Source: Candidatus Limnocylindria bacterium
GTDB taxonomy: Bacteria; Chloroflexota; Limnocylindria; QHBO01
Assembly (NCBI GenBank): GCA_030146365.1
Contig: JASLBU010000033.1
Coordinates: forward strand, 1-9,073
Length of the DNA stretch: 9,073 bases
Direction: 5' to 3'
Below, one piece after another: positions 1-6,577 of this stretch (the stretch's first letter is position 1; every line of letters begins with the position of its first letter). Made by a program: the position numbers and the translations under genes. The notes under the pieces are model-generated. The model did not search any database. It saw only the letters and a list, made by a program, of their open reading frames with translations, and was not told the DNA's origin.

Positions 1-983
1 CCGCGATGCAGCAGCTGACGCAGGACGGCACGATCTACGGGCTGCCGGACTTCTTCGACACCGCGGTCTGGATGGCCGCCACCGCCGAGTTCGAGGAGGA
101 CGGGGTCGACCCGAACCTCGACTGGAGCGACTGGGATGCCATCGCGGAGGCCAACGAGCAGCTGTTGACCGGCCAGGGCGCCGACCTCGAGGAGATCGGA
201 ATCGACCCGAAGGTCGCCGGCGACTACTCGTTCTTCAACCTCTGGGTGTATGCCAATGGAGGCCAGCTGCTCAGCGATGACGGCCTGACGGCGCAGGTCA
301 ACTCGCCGGAGGCGATCGAGGCGCTCGAGTTCACCAAGGGACTCATCGAGGCCCACGGCACGACGAGCGAGTTCCTCGACTTCCGGAACAGCGTCGAGCT
401 CAACGGCGACTTCTTCGGCTCGCCGAACCAGTTCGACCTGGGCACCGAGGCGGCATTCCCGATGCAGCAGTGGTACCTGAACGTGGCCGCCGAGAACTCG
501 CCGGACACGGAGCTCACCATCACGCCGTTCCTGACTCGCGAGGGTGAGCCGATCACCTTCCAGGACGGATCGGGCTGGGCGATCGTGGAAGGCAGCGACA
601 ACCCCGAGGGCGCGTGCGCCTTCATCACGTCGATGGTCTCCACCGACGCCTGGGTGACCGCTGCCGAGACCCGCAAGACCCAGCGCGACGAGGAGGGACT
701 TCCGTTCACCGGTGTGTACTCCGGTAACGCGGAGGCGGACGAGGTGATCTTCGGAGAGCTCGTCGACCTCAGCGATTTCCCGACCTTCGAAGCGGGTGTC
801 GAGGCGGTGCTGGAGGCGCAGGAGAACGCCTATGCCATTCCGAACTCCCCGGCAGCCGAGGAGTTCCGGCAGATCGTGCTCGACGCGGTCGACCAGGCGC
901 TGACCGGCGCTGCGACCCCGGAGGAGGCGTTGAACGCCGCACAGGAAGAGGCGCAGGCGGCACTCGACGCGGCGGCGCCGTAA
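1..983 (+). CDS. ABC transporter sugar-binding protein, 5'-truncated
   Basis: Extracytoplasmic substrate-binding protein of a carbohydrate ABC importer (family 1 solute-binding fold), probably lipid-anchored. It captures a sugar and hands it to the two permeases encoded next. About 326 residues are visible and the frame is open through the window's left edge. The methionine at position 6 is internal, because the family's signal peptide, lipobox Cys and roughly the first 100 residues are missing. The segment DGTIYGLPDFFDTAVW near the visible N-terminus is the usual KIYGLP-type hinge-side motif. Further on, an Asp/Trp-rich stretch (LDWSDWDAI) and GSGWAIVEGSDNPEGA match the C-lobe of the family. 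The tail is an Ala/Glu-rich helix (PEEALNAAQEEAQAALD), the normal end of these proteins. The stop is TAA at 981-983, with 23 bases to the first permease, so the genes are probably co-transcribed. The sugar specificity cannot be read from sequence. Confidence 0.9.
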   Translation, partial: AMQQLTQDGTIYGLPDFFDTAVWMAATAEFEEDGVDPNLDWSDWDAIAEANEQLLTGQGADLEEIGIDPKVAGDYSFFNLWVYANGGQLLSDDGLTAQVNSPEAIEALEFTKGLIEAHGTTSEFLDFRNSVELNGDFFGSPNQFDLGTEAAFPMQQWYLNVAAENSPDTELTITPFLTREGEPITFQDGSGWAIVEGSDNPEGACAFITSMVSTDAWVTAAETRKTQRDEEGLPFTGVYSGNAEADEVIFGELVDLSDFPTFEAGVEAVLEAQENAYAIPNSPAAEEFRQIVLDAVDQALTGAATPEEALNAAQEEAQAALDAAAP

Positions 984-1006
984 GCCACCCTTGAGCTGAA
1001 GGCGTC

Positions 1007-1957
1007 ATGAGCGCCCAACCGGCCGTCCAGCGTCGCTTCATGCGGCGCTGGACGGCTGCGGACCGCGAGGTCATCCCGTGGGTCCTGCTGTTCCTCAGCC
1101 CGTGGATCGTGGGCCTGATCGTGTTCACGATCATCCCGATGGTGTGGAGCCTGTGGCTGAGCTTCACCGACTACGACTCGCTGTCCGACGTCGGCAACTT
1201 CGTCGGCATCGACAACTACACGCAGATGGTCGGAGACCCGCGCGTCTCCCTCTCCCTCTTCAACACCGCGTACTTCACGGTGCTGTACGTGCCCCTGAGC
1301 ACGGCGCTGGGGATCTTCCTCGCGACCATGCTGAACGGCATCGGCGGTCGCTGGGCGGGCTTCTTCAGGACCGCGTTCTATCTCCCGAACCTGACGCCGT
1401 CCGTCGCCGTCGGCACGCTTTTCCTGCTCATCCTCAACGGGCAGAGCGGAATCCTGAACCAGGCCCTGGACGTCGTCGGCATCAACGGCCCGAGCTGGCT
1501 GAACGATGGCGGCTGGGTCAAGAACGGGATCGTGATCATGATGCTGTGGAGCATCGGCGGTACGGTCATCATCCTGTTTGCCGCGCTGCGCAACGTGCCC
1601 GGCGAGCTCTACGAGGCCGCTCGCATCGACGGCGCCGGCCGCTGGCAGCAGTTCATGAACGTGACGCTGCCCATGATCAGCGGTGCGCTCTTCTTCGTCA
1701 TCGTCATCAACACGATCTCCTCGCTGCAGCTGTTCAGCGAGGTCTACACGATGTTCTACGGGACGCAGCAGGGAATGAGCGCCGGGTCGGAGCGGGCGGC
1801 GCTGTTCTACGTGATCTACCTCTACCGGAATGCATTCGAGTTCTTCCAGACCGGATACGCGTCGGCGCTCGCCTGGGCGCTCTTCGTCGTCATCCTCGTC
1901 ATCACGCTCGTTCAGCTGCGGCTCAGCAAGCGCTTCGTCTACTACGAGGGAGAGTGA
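1007..1957 (+). CDS. Carbohydrate ABC transporter permease, MalF/UgpA-like
   Basis: Inner-membrane permease of the CUT1 family and first half of the translocation pore, 316 residues. Hydrophobic segments lie at about residues 24-48, 88-110, 122-143, 172-194, 225-247 and 285-305, six in all, as expected for the shorter MalF-like subunits. The ATPase-docking EAA loop is clear at about 203-222 (EAARIDGAGRWQQF...LP). The basic N-terminal tail (RRFMRRW) should face the cytoplasm. The ATG at 1007 is preceded by GAAGG at 998-1002, a short but plausible ribosome-binding site. The gene sits 23 bases after the binding-protein gene and 3 bases before the second permease, the canonical binding protein-permease-permease order. 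The family call is firm. The transported sugar is inferred only from the neighbouring glycosidases. Confidence 0.93.
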   Translation: MSAQPAVQRRFMRRWTAADREVIPWVLLFLSPWIVGLIVFTIIPMVWSLWLSFTDYDSLSDVGNFVGIDNYTQMVGDPRVSLSLFNTAYFTVLYVPLSTALGIFLATMLNGIGGRWAGFFRTAFYLPNLTPSVAVGTLFLLILNGQSGILNQALDVVGINGPSWLNDGGWVKNGIVIMMLWSIGGTVIILFAALRNVPGELYEAARIDGAGRWQQFMNVTLPMISGALFFVIVINTISSLQLFSEVYTMFYGTQQGMSAGSERAALFYVIYLYRNAFEFFQTGYASALAWALFVVILVITLVQLRLSKRFVYYEGE

Positions 1958-1960
1958 GCG

Positions 1961-2881
1961 ATGGCAACCGATACCCACGCTGATCGCTCGCTCGTGCCGG
2001 GCATCGACCGTCCGGCCGAGGCGGCCGCCACCACCTCGAAGAGCCCCCTCCAGGGCCTGGGCCGGCGCATCGGCTTCCTGGCCATCCTGGTCGGATTCAC
2101 CGTGCTGTTCGTGTACCCGTTCATCTGGCTGGTGTCCGCATCGCTCAAGCCCGGAGCCGACGTCTTCAACGGAGAGCTCATCCCCGACCCGGTCGTCTGG
2201 GGCAATTATCCGGAGCTGTTCACGCTGACCCGAATGGCGGACTGGACGTGGAACAGCACGTACGTGTCAATCCTTGCCGCGATCACGGTCACGGCCAGCT
2301 CCGCGCTGGTCGCCTTCGCGTTCGCATACTTCCGTTTCCCGTATCGGAACGTGGTGTTCGGAATCGTCCTCGCGAGCATGATGCTGCCGGGCGCCGTGAC
2401 GATGATCCCGAACTTCCTCATCTGGGACGCCCTGGGTTGGACGAACACCCACGTGCCGCTCTGGGCCGGCAACCTCTTCGCGTCGCCGTTCTACATCTTC
2501 CTGCTGCGCCAGTTCTTCCTAGGCCTGCCGCGCGAGCTGTTCGATGCGGCCCGGGTCGACGGGGCCAACTACCTGCGGATGTGGTGGTCGGTGGCCTTGC
2601 CGCTGACGCGGGCGGCGCTGATCGTGGTGTTCGTGTTCGAGCTCAAGGCCGCCTGGACGGACCTCGTGAAGCCGCTCATCTTCCTGCGGGACGTGCCGCT
2701 CTACACGCTGCCCCGCGGTCTGAAGGCAGTCATCGACAGCCCCTCCATCGGCGGTGAGCGCCACTTCGAGCTGCTTGCCGTGGGCGGCGTGATCGTCACC
2801 GTCCCCATGCTGATCATCTTCTTCCTGGGGCAGCGTTACTTCCTGGAAGGCATCGCCACGACGGGGTCGACGGGCCGCTGA
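1961..2881 (+). CDS. Carbohydrate ABC transporter permease, MalG/UgpE-like
   Basis: Second inner-membrane pore subunit of the CUT1 importer, 306 residues. It opens with a soluble tail of about 35 residues, then hydrophobic segments at roughly 38-60, 98-120, 131-152, 166-184, 212-232 and 271-290. The EAA loop is at about 192-214 (ELFDAARVDGANYLRMW...LP), with the usual Glu replaced by Asp in FDAARVDGA. The end carries the MalG-type signature QRYFLEGIATTGSTG, a variant of the common QRyfveGi...GavKG. The ATG start is supported by AGGGAG at 1947-1952, eight bases upstream and inside the previous gene's end. Its TGA (2879-2881) overlaps a CTG codon that appears to start the next gene. No ATP-binding subunit follows, so the pair probably uses an MsmK/MalK-type ATPase encoded elsewhere. 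Confidence 0.93.
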   Translation: MATDTHADRSLVPGIDRPAEAAATTSKSPLQGLGRRIGFLAILVGFTVLFVYPFIWLVSASLKPGADVFNGELIPDPVVWGNYPELFTLTRMADWTWNSTYVSILAAITVTASSALVAFAFAYFRFPYRNVVFGIVLASMMLPGAVTMIPNFLIWDALGWTNTHVPLWAGNLFASPFYIFLLRQFFLGLPRELFDAARVDGANYLRMWWSVALPLTRAALIVVFVFELKAAWTDLVKPLIFLRDVPLYTLPRGLKAVIDSPSIGGERHFELLAVGGVIVTVPMLIIFFLGQRYFLEGIATTGSTGR

Positions 2882-3585
2882 CCGACCCGGCGCTCTTTCG
2901 CGACGAGGGGGCCCACGAGCCGGCGCGCCCCGTCACGCTGGCACGGGCGATCCGGGTCGCGTTCAGGGCATATCTCGACGAGATCGTCCCGTTCCTGTCG
3001 GTGAACGGCGTCCTCGTGGTGGTGAGCCTCCTCGCCGTCGCGGCAGCTGCGGTGGTTCCGCTGCTCGTGGTGCTCCTCCCGCTGCTGGCCCTCCCCGCCA
3101 GCGTGCTGATGCGGCTCGCCGTCGAGGCGGCCCGCGACGCCGCTCCGCAACCGGGGCTGGCTCGGGCCGAGGCGAGCCGGCTGGCGCTGCGCAAGCTCGG
3201 CGTTGCGACCGTGCAGCTGCTGGTGCTGGCACTCGGCGTCCTGAACGTGTCGCTCGCGCCGGCCATCGGTGGAGTTCCCGGCCTGCTCGCCGGCATCGTC
3301 GCCGCCTATGCCCTCATCGCGTCAGCGGTCTTCGCGGTCGCCCTGTGGCCGATCGTCTGCGATCCCCGGCGCGAGGCTCCGCTGGCGGATCAGCTGCGAC
3401 TGGCGCTGGCGGTGACCCTGCTGCGGCCGATTCAGCTCGCGGTGCTGGCGCTGATCGCCCTGCTCGCCGGCATCGTGTCGGCGCAGCTCATCGTCCCGGC
3501 GCTGTTTCTGCCCTCCCTGGTCGCGCTCGCCGCCGCGGCGTACGTGAGCGACGTCGCGGACCGGCTCCGCCTCGTGGCCCGCTAG
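2878..3585 (+). CDS. Polytopic membrane protein, possibly DUF624/YesL-like
   Basis: Small integral membrane protein of unknown function. The first conventional start is GTG at 3001 (194 residues). However, the frame is open and coding-like back to the permease stop, with G or C in nearly every third position and a plausible sequence (ARAIRVAFRAYLDEIVPFLS) leading into the first membrane segment. No ATG, GTG or TTG lies in that stretch, but a CTG at 2878 overlaps the permease TGA as CTGA, giving 235 residues. I take that as the likely start. Hydrophobic segments cover about residues 36-80 (two close helices), 109-155 (two) and 178-220 (two). A conserved-looking LWPIVCDP precedes the last pair. 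DUF624 proteins of similar size commonly follow sugar ABC permease genes, and the vNgvl-type start resembles theirs. That family assignment is tentative, but the gene itself is well supported. It ends tail-to-tail with the alpha-glucosidase gene. Confidence 0.65.
   Translation: MTDPALFRDEGAHEPARPVTLARAIRVAFRAYLDEIVPFLSVNGVLVVVSLLAVAAAAVVPLLVVLLPLLALPASVLMRLAVEAARDAAPQPGLARAEASRLALRKLGVATVQLLVLALGVLNVSLAPAIGGVPGLLAGIVAAYALIASAVFAVALWPIVCDPRREAPLADQLRLALAVTLLRPIQLAVLALIALLAGIVSAQLIVPALFLPSLVALAAAAYVSDVADRLRLVAR
3582..3585. other. CTAG shared by two convergent stop codons
   Basis: The palindromic tetranucleotide CTAG provides TAG (3583-3585) for the plus-strand membrane protein and TAG (reading 3584 to 3582) for the minus-strand alpha-glucosidase. 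The two genes therefore overlap by four bases with no intergenic space. I see no hairpin with a T-run nearby, so transcription of each gene must end inside the other or depend on a factor such as Rho. Confidence 0.9.
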
Positions 3586-5204
3586 CGCCGATCCGTTCCG
3601 AGCTCCACGACCAGCGCCTGGTTGCCGCCGAGCACCACGCCATCGAGCGCGATCGGCTCACCCCGCCGCCGATCCGGGTCGCTCGCCAACCGGAGGCTGC
3701 CGCTCCGGGGCAGCCGGCCTCGGGCCGCCGCGACGAAGTCCACCTCGATGTTCGCGTCCCCGCAGTTGACCGCGACCGCCATCCGTTCGCCGTGGTGCTC
3801 CCGAACGAAGGCGACCACCGGCGTGTCGGCCGGCAGGTCGATGGCTCGCTGGCTGCCGACGCCGATCGCGGCCGAGTCGTGCCGCAGCGCGACGAGGGAG
3901 CGATAGAGGGCCAGGGTCGAACGCGCGTCACGCGCCTGGTCGGCGACGTTCCGCGCAGTGACATCGCCGAGGGGCAGCCATGGCGTCGCCGCCGAGAACC
4001 CGCCACCCGGCGATGCATCCCAGTGCATCGGCGAGCGCGACGCATCGCGGCCGCTTCGGTCCAGGCCGCCCAGGTCGGGCGCGCCGACGTCGGGCATGCC
4101 GATCTCCTCGCCCATGTAGAGGACCGGCGTGCCGCGCGCCGTGAGCAGCAGGACGGCGGCCGCAGCGCTCGCCTCCTGCCCGAACCGCGTCGCGTGGCGC
4201 GACACGTCGTGGCTCGAGAGGACCCTGCACGGCCAGGCGTGGGCCGGCAGGAGCGCCTCCGCGCTCTCGAGGCTCGCGCGGAGCCGCGGGGCGTCCCAGC
4301 CGGCGAACAGGAAGTCGAAGTCGAAGACCAGGTCGAACGCGTCGCCGGGATGCTCGCCCAGGTAGCGACCCATGCGTTCCACCGGCAGGTACGACTCGCC
4401 GATGAGCAGCGGTTCGCCGTCCCCGGCGGACTCCGCGGCGCGGCGGAGCGAGCGCACCACGTCGATGGCCTCGGGCCGATCCTTGTTCCAGAGGCGCAGC
4501 TCGTGCTGCATCCGCTCGGGCAGTCGCGGCACGAAGACCCCGGCGGCGGGTGGGTTGTCGCGCAGCAGCGGATCCTTCACGGCGCGGTCGATCGCGTCGA
4601 CCCGGAAGCCATCGACGCCACGCGCGCGCCAGAAGCGCAGGATGTCGCCGAAGGCCGAAACGACGGCCGGGTTCCGCCAGTTGAGGTCCGGCTGCTCGGG
4701 GTAGAACGAGTGGAGGTAGTACTGGCCGGTTCGCTCGTCCAGCTCCCATGCCGGACCGCCGAACACGCTCAGCCAGTTGTTCGGCGGCCCGCCGTCCGGC
4801 GCCGGATCCGCCCAGTGATACCAGTCGCGATGCTCGTTCGAGCGCGACCCGCGCGAGGCGACGAACCAGGGGTGCTCCACCGAGGTGTGGCAGGGCACGA
4901 CGTCGAGCAGCACGCGCAGCCCGCGGCGGTGGGATTCGGTCACGAGCCGGTCGAACGTCTCGAGGTCACCGAAGACCGGATCGATGTCGAGGTAGTCGCT
5001 CACGTCGTAGCCGAAGTCGGCCAGCGGCGATGGGTAGATCGGGCTCAGCCAGATGGCGTCGACGCCCAGGGAGCCCGGCGCTCCGCGCAGGTGACCGAGC
5101 CGATCGATGATGCCGGCCAGATCGCCGATGCCGTCACCGCTCGCATCCGCGAAGGAGCGCGGGTAGATCTGGTAGATGACGCCGTTGCGCCACCACTCAG
5201 CCAC
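3582..5204 (-). CDS. GH13 alpha-glucosidase (oligo-1,4/1,6-glucosidase type)
   Basis: Retaining glycoside hydrolase that releases glucose from alpha-glucosides, cytoplasmic because no signal peptide is visible. The N-terminal AEWWRNGVIYQIYPRSF is the family hallmark, followed by a calcium-loop-like DASGDGIGDL (20-29). Conserved regions are: I, DVVPCHTS (101-108); QPDLNW (171-176); II, GFRVDAID (199-206) with nucleophile D203; III, IGESY with acid/base E270; IV, SSHDVSR (330-336) with stabiliser D333; then PMHWD (392-396). A C-terminal beta domain ends the 540-residue protein, a normal length. Regions I and IV carry Cys and Ser where Asn is usual. I chose GTG 5204 because it starts exactly at the family's usual N-terminus and overlaps an upstream stop by eight bases. 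ATG 5231 would add only MRRPCRSSA and has no better ribosome-binding site. The preferred linkage (1,4, 1,6 or sucrose) cannot be decided from sequence. Confidence 0.92.
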   Translation of the reverse strand: MAEWWRNGVIYQIYPRSFADASGDGIGDLAGIIDRLGHLRGAPGSLGVDAIWLSPIYPSPLADFGYDVSDYLDIDPVFGDLETFDRLVTESHRRGLRVLLDVVPCHTSVEHPWFVASRGSRSNEHRDWYHWADPAPDGGPPNNWLSVFGGPAWELDERTGQYYLHSFYPEQPDLNWRNPAVVSAFGDILRFWRARGVDGFRVDAIDRAVKDPLLRDNPPAAGVFVPRLPERMQHELRLWNKDRPEAIDVVRSLRRAAESAGDGEPLLIGESYLPVERMGRYLGEHPGDAFDLVFDFDFLFAGWDAPRLRASLESAEALLPAHAWPCRVLSSHDVSRHATRFGQEASAAAAVLLLTARGTPVLYMGEEIGMPDVGAPDLGGLDRSGRDASRSPMHWDASPGGGFSAATPWLPLGDVTARNVADQARDARSTLALYRSLVALRHDSAAIGVGSQRAIDLPADTPVVAFVREHHGERMAVAVNCGDANIEVDFVAAARGRLPRSGSLRLASDPDRRRGEPIALDGVVLGGNQALVVELGTDRR

Positions 5205-5406
5205 CGCCGACGACCGGCAGGGGCGCCGCATCCAGCGGGTCGGGCGATGGCGGCAGGCACCGGATCAGCTCCAGGCCCTGCCCGGTGAGGCGCGCGTCGG
5301 TGGCTGCGGCCGGCAGGGCGAAGGTCACCCCGCGACCCAGCGGGAGTTCCTGGGTGGCGGCGCGCACGGATCCGGTCCCGGCGAGGACGAGCAGCGGCGC
5401 AGCACA
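5197..5406 (-). pseudogene. Mannose-6-phosphate isomerase C-terminal fragment (remnant)
   Basis: Read 5406 to 5197, one frame encodes about 69 residues ending in TGA. It contains APLLVLAGTGSVRAA, LPLGRGVTFALPAA and ARLTGQGLELIRCLPP. This is the pattern of the C-terminal beta-barrel of class I (ManA-type) phosphomannose isomerases: llvl.G.G, then l..G..f.lPA, then l.G. Only about nine of 70 codons end in A or T, as in the window's real genes. The frame runs further upstream but has no ATG, GTG or TTG. An ATG at 5423 opens a different frame (MTSLADVLRR...) that stops soon after, so a one-base deletion or equivalent could separate start from body. The N-terminal 200 or more residues with the zinc site are absent and have no room before the divergent kinase gene. 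The fragment ends eight bases inside the alpha-glucosidase start. The family call rests on pattern recognition only. It could instead be a tiny stand-alone domain gene with a sequencing error. Confidence 0.5.
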
Positions 5407-5563
5407 TCGGCGAGTGAGGTCATCTCGATGGCGGCGACCGTAGCACAGCCGCGCGGCACTCCCGTGATCGCAGCCTCTACGATACGTGGACCCCGCACAG
5501 GACCGGTATCCCGCCGATGCTCCCCGCCGTCACCGTCCCCGGTCAGATTCTCGGTCCGCGCAC
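5407..5563. promoter_or_regulatory. Divergent promoter region between alpha-glucosidase and ROK kinase
   Basis: About 157 bases between oppositely oriented transcription units, so it must hold start signals for both unless each is read through. On the minus strand an extended -10-like TGCTACGGT lies at 5445-5437, 13 bases before the ATG at 5423, which would give a nearly leaderless transcript. On the plus strand TACGAT (5478-5483) is a possible -10. Neither has a convincing -35 at the right spacing. A perfect 10-base GC palindrome, GCCGCGCGGC, sits at 5448-5457 and could be an operator half or chance in such GC-rich DNA. No T-run terminator is seen. The existence of promoters here is inferred from gene layout, and the specific boxes are weak. 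Confidence 0.4.
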
Positions 5564-6577
5564 GTGACCGCGCCCCGGCCGATCCTGGGCATCGACATCG
5601 GTGGCACGAAGCTGGCGGCGGGCGTCGCGCTGCCGGATGGGGAAGTCCTGGCGCACCACCGTCGTCCGAGCCACGCGACCGAGGGGCCGGAAGCCATGAT
5701 CGGGCGCATCGTCGAGCTCTCGCGCGCGGTGGTGGCCGACGCGGGGCTCGAGCTCGACGGGATTGATCGGATCGGCATCGGCTGCGGCGGCCCGCTCGAC
5801 CCGTGGAGGGGGATCGTTCACAACGCCCTCAACAACCCGGGTTGGACCGACGTGCCGATCGTCACGTCGATCGAGGCAGCGCTTGGCCGCCCCGCGGTCC
5901 TCGACAACGACGGGAACGCGGCGGCGTTGGGCGAGCACCGGTTCGGAGCGGGACGGGGCGTGTCGGACCTGGTGTACCTCACCGTCTCGACGGGCATCGG
6001 GGGTGGTGCGATCGTCGCCGGCGGGCTGCTCCGCGGCGCGAACGGCAACGCCGCCGAGCTCGGCCACATCTCCGTGGACGCGGATGGGCGGCCGTGTCAC
6101 TGCGGATCGGTCGGATGCATCGAGGCCTATGCGTCAGGCACGAACATCGCCGCACGTGCCAGGGAACGGCTGGCGGCCGACGAAGGTCCAAGCCGGCTGC
6201 GCGAGCTCCCTACGGATCCGACGGCCGTCGACGTGGCCGAGGCGGCCGCCGCTGGAGATCCGATCGCCACCGAGGTCTGGGACAGGTCCATGCGGCTCAT
6301 CGGGGCCGCCGTGGCCTCCATCATCCACGCCTTCAACCCGGCACGGGTCATCATCGGCGGCGGCGTGACCGGCGCCGGCGACCAGTTCTTCGAGCCGGTG
6401 CGCCGCACCGTGGACGAGCGCACCATGCCGTGGCTGCGCCGCTCGGTGGAGGTCGTGCCGGCCGAGCTCGGCGAGCTCACGGGGATCCTCGGCGCCGTCG
6501 CGGTGGCCATCCACCGTGCGGAGCGGTTCGCCCGCCCCACGCACGCCGGCAGGGAGCCGATGCATGCCCGATCGTGA
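5564..6577 (+). CDS. ROK-family sugar kinase
   Basis: Cytoplasmic ATP-dependent hexokinase of the ROK family, 337 residues, which phosphorylates a free hexose (glucose, mannose or an N-acylated relative). Visible motifs: phosphate-binding DIGGTK (11-16); LDNDGN (113-118) with the catalytic Asp at 116; TGIGGG (143-148); ELGH (165-168) and CHCGSVGCIE (178-187). His168, Cys178, Cys180 and Cys185 would form the ROK structural zinc site, and Glu165 and Glu187 are the usual sugar contacts. IIGGGV (263-268) is the second nucleotide-side motif. There is no N-terminal winged-helix domain, so this is an enzyme rather than a ROK repressor. The start at GTG 5564 puts DIGGTK at the normal distance from the N-terminus. 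An earlier GTG at 5486 would add a low-complexity Arg/Pro/Ser-rich tail. Neither has a good ribosome-binding site. The 3' end overlaps the next gene by 14 bases. With an alpha-mannosidase and an alpha-glucosidase beside it, mannose or glucose is the likely substrate. Confidence 0.92.
   Translation: MTAPRPILGIDIGGTKLAAGVALPDGEVLAHHRRPSHATEGPEAMIGRIVELSRAVVADAGLELDGIDRIGIGCGGPLDPWRGIVHNALNNPGWTDVPIVTSIEAALGRPAVLDNDGNAAALGEHRFGAGRGVSDLVYLTVSTGIGGGAIVAGGLLRGANGNAAELGHISVDADGRPCHCGSVGCIEAYASGTNIAARARERLAADEGPSRLRELPTDPTAVDVAEAAAAGDPIATEVWDRSMRLIGAAVASIIHAFNPARVIIGGGVTGAGDQFFEPVRRTVDERTMPWLRRSVEVVPAELGELTGILGAVAVAIHRAERFARPTHAGREPMHARS
6551..6556 (+). promoter_or_regulatory. Ribosome-binding site that fixes the SIS gene start
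   Basis: AGGGAG inside the 3' end of the kinase gene lies seven bases before the ATG at 6564. It favours that start over an in-frame GTG at 6516, which lacks such a motif and would add 16 atypical residues. Confidence 0.65.

Noticed and set aside
830..1978. A 382-codon minus-strand open frame opposite the first permease
   Set aside because: It is antisense to a permease with clear membrane segments and EAA motif. Its translation is extremely Asp/Glu/Arg/His-rich, typical of a shadow frame.
3345..5288. A 647-codon plus-strand open frame opposite the alpha-glucosidase
   Set aside because: It overlaps the well-supported GH13 gene along its whole length and also the end of the membrane-protein gene. 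Its Arg/Ala-rich low-complexity translation has no recognisable motif.
5045..5407. Minus-strand 120-codon frame starting at ATG 5407
   Set aside because: The translation is Arg/Pro/Gly-rich without motifs and overlaps both the GH13 start and the isomerase-like frame, which has far better coding character.
5448..5457. GCCGCGCGGC palindrome as a defined operator
   Set aside because: Ten-base GC palindromes are common by chance in DNA this GC-rich, and symmetry stops at the edges. It is mentioned only as part of the promoter region.
5486..5563. Upstream GTG start for the ROK kinase, adding 26 residues
   Set aside because: The extra residues are Arg/Pro/Ser/His-rich with no family counterpart, there is no ribosome-binding site, and the frame overlaps the likely promoter region.
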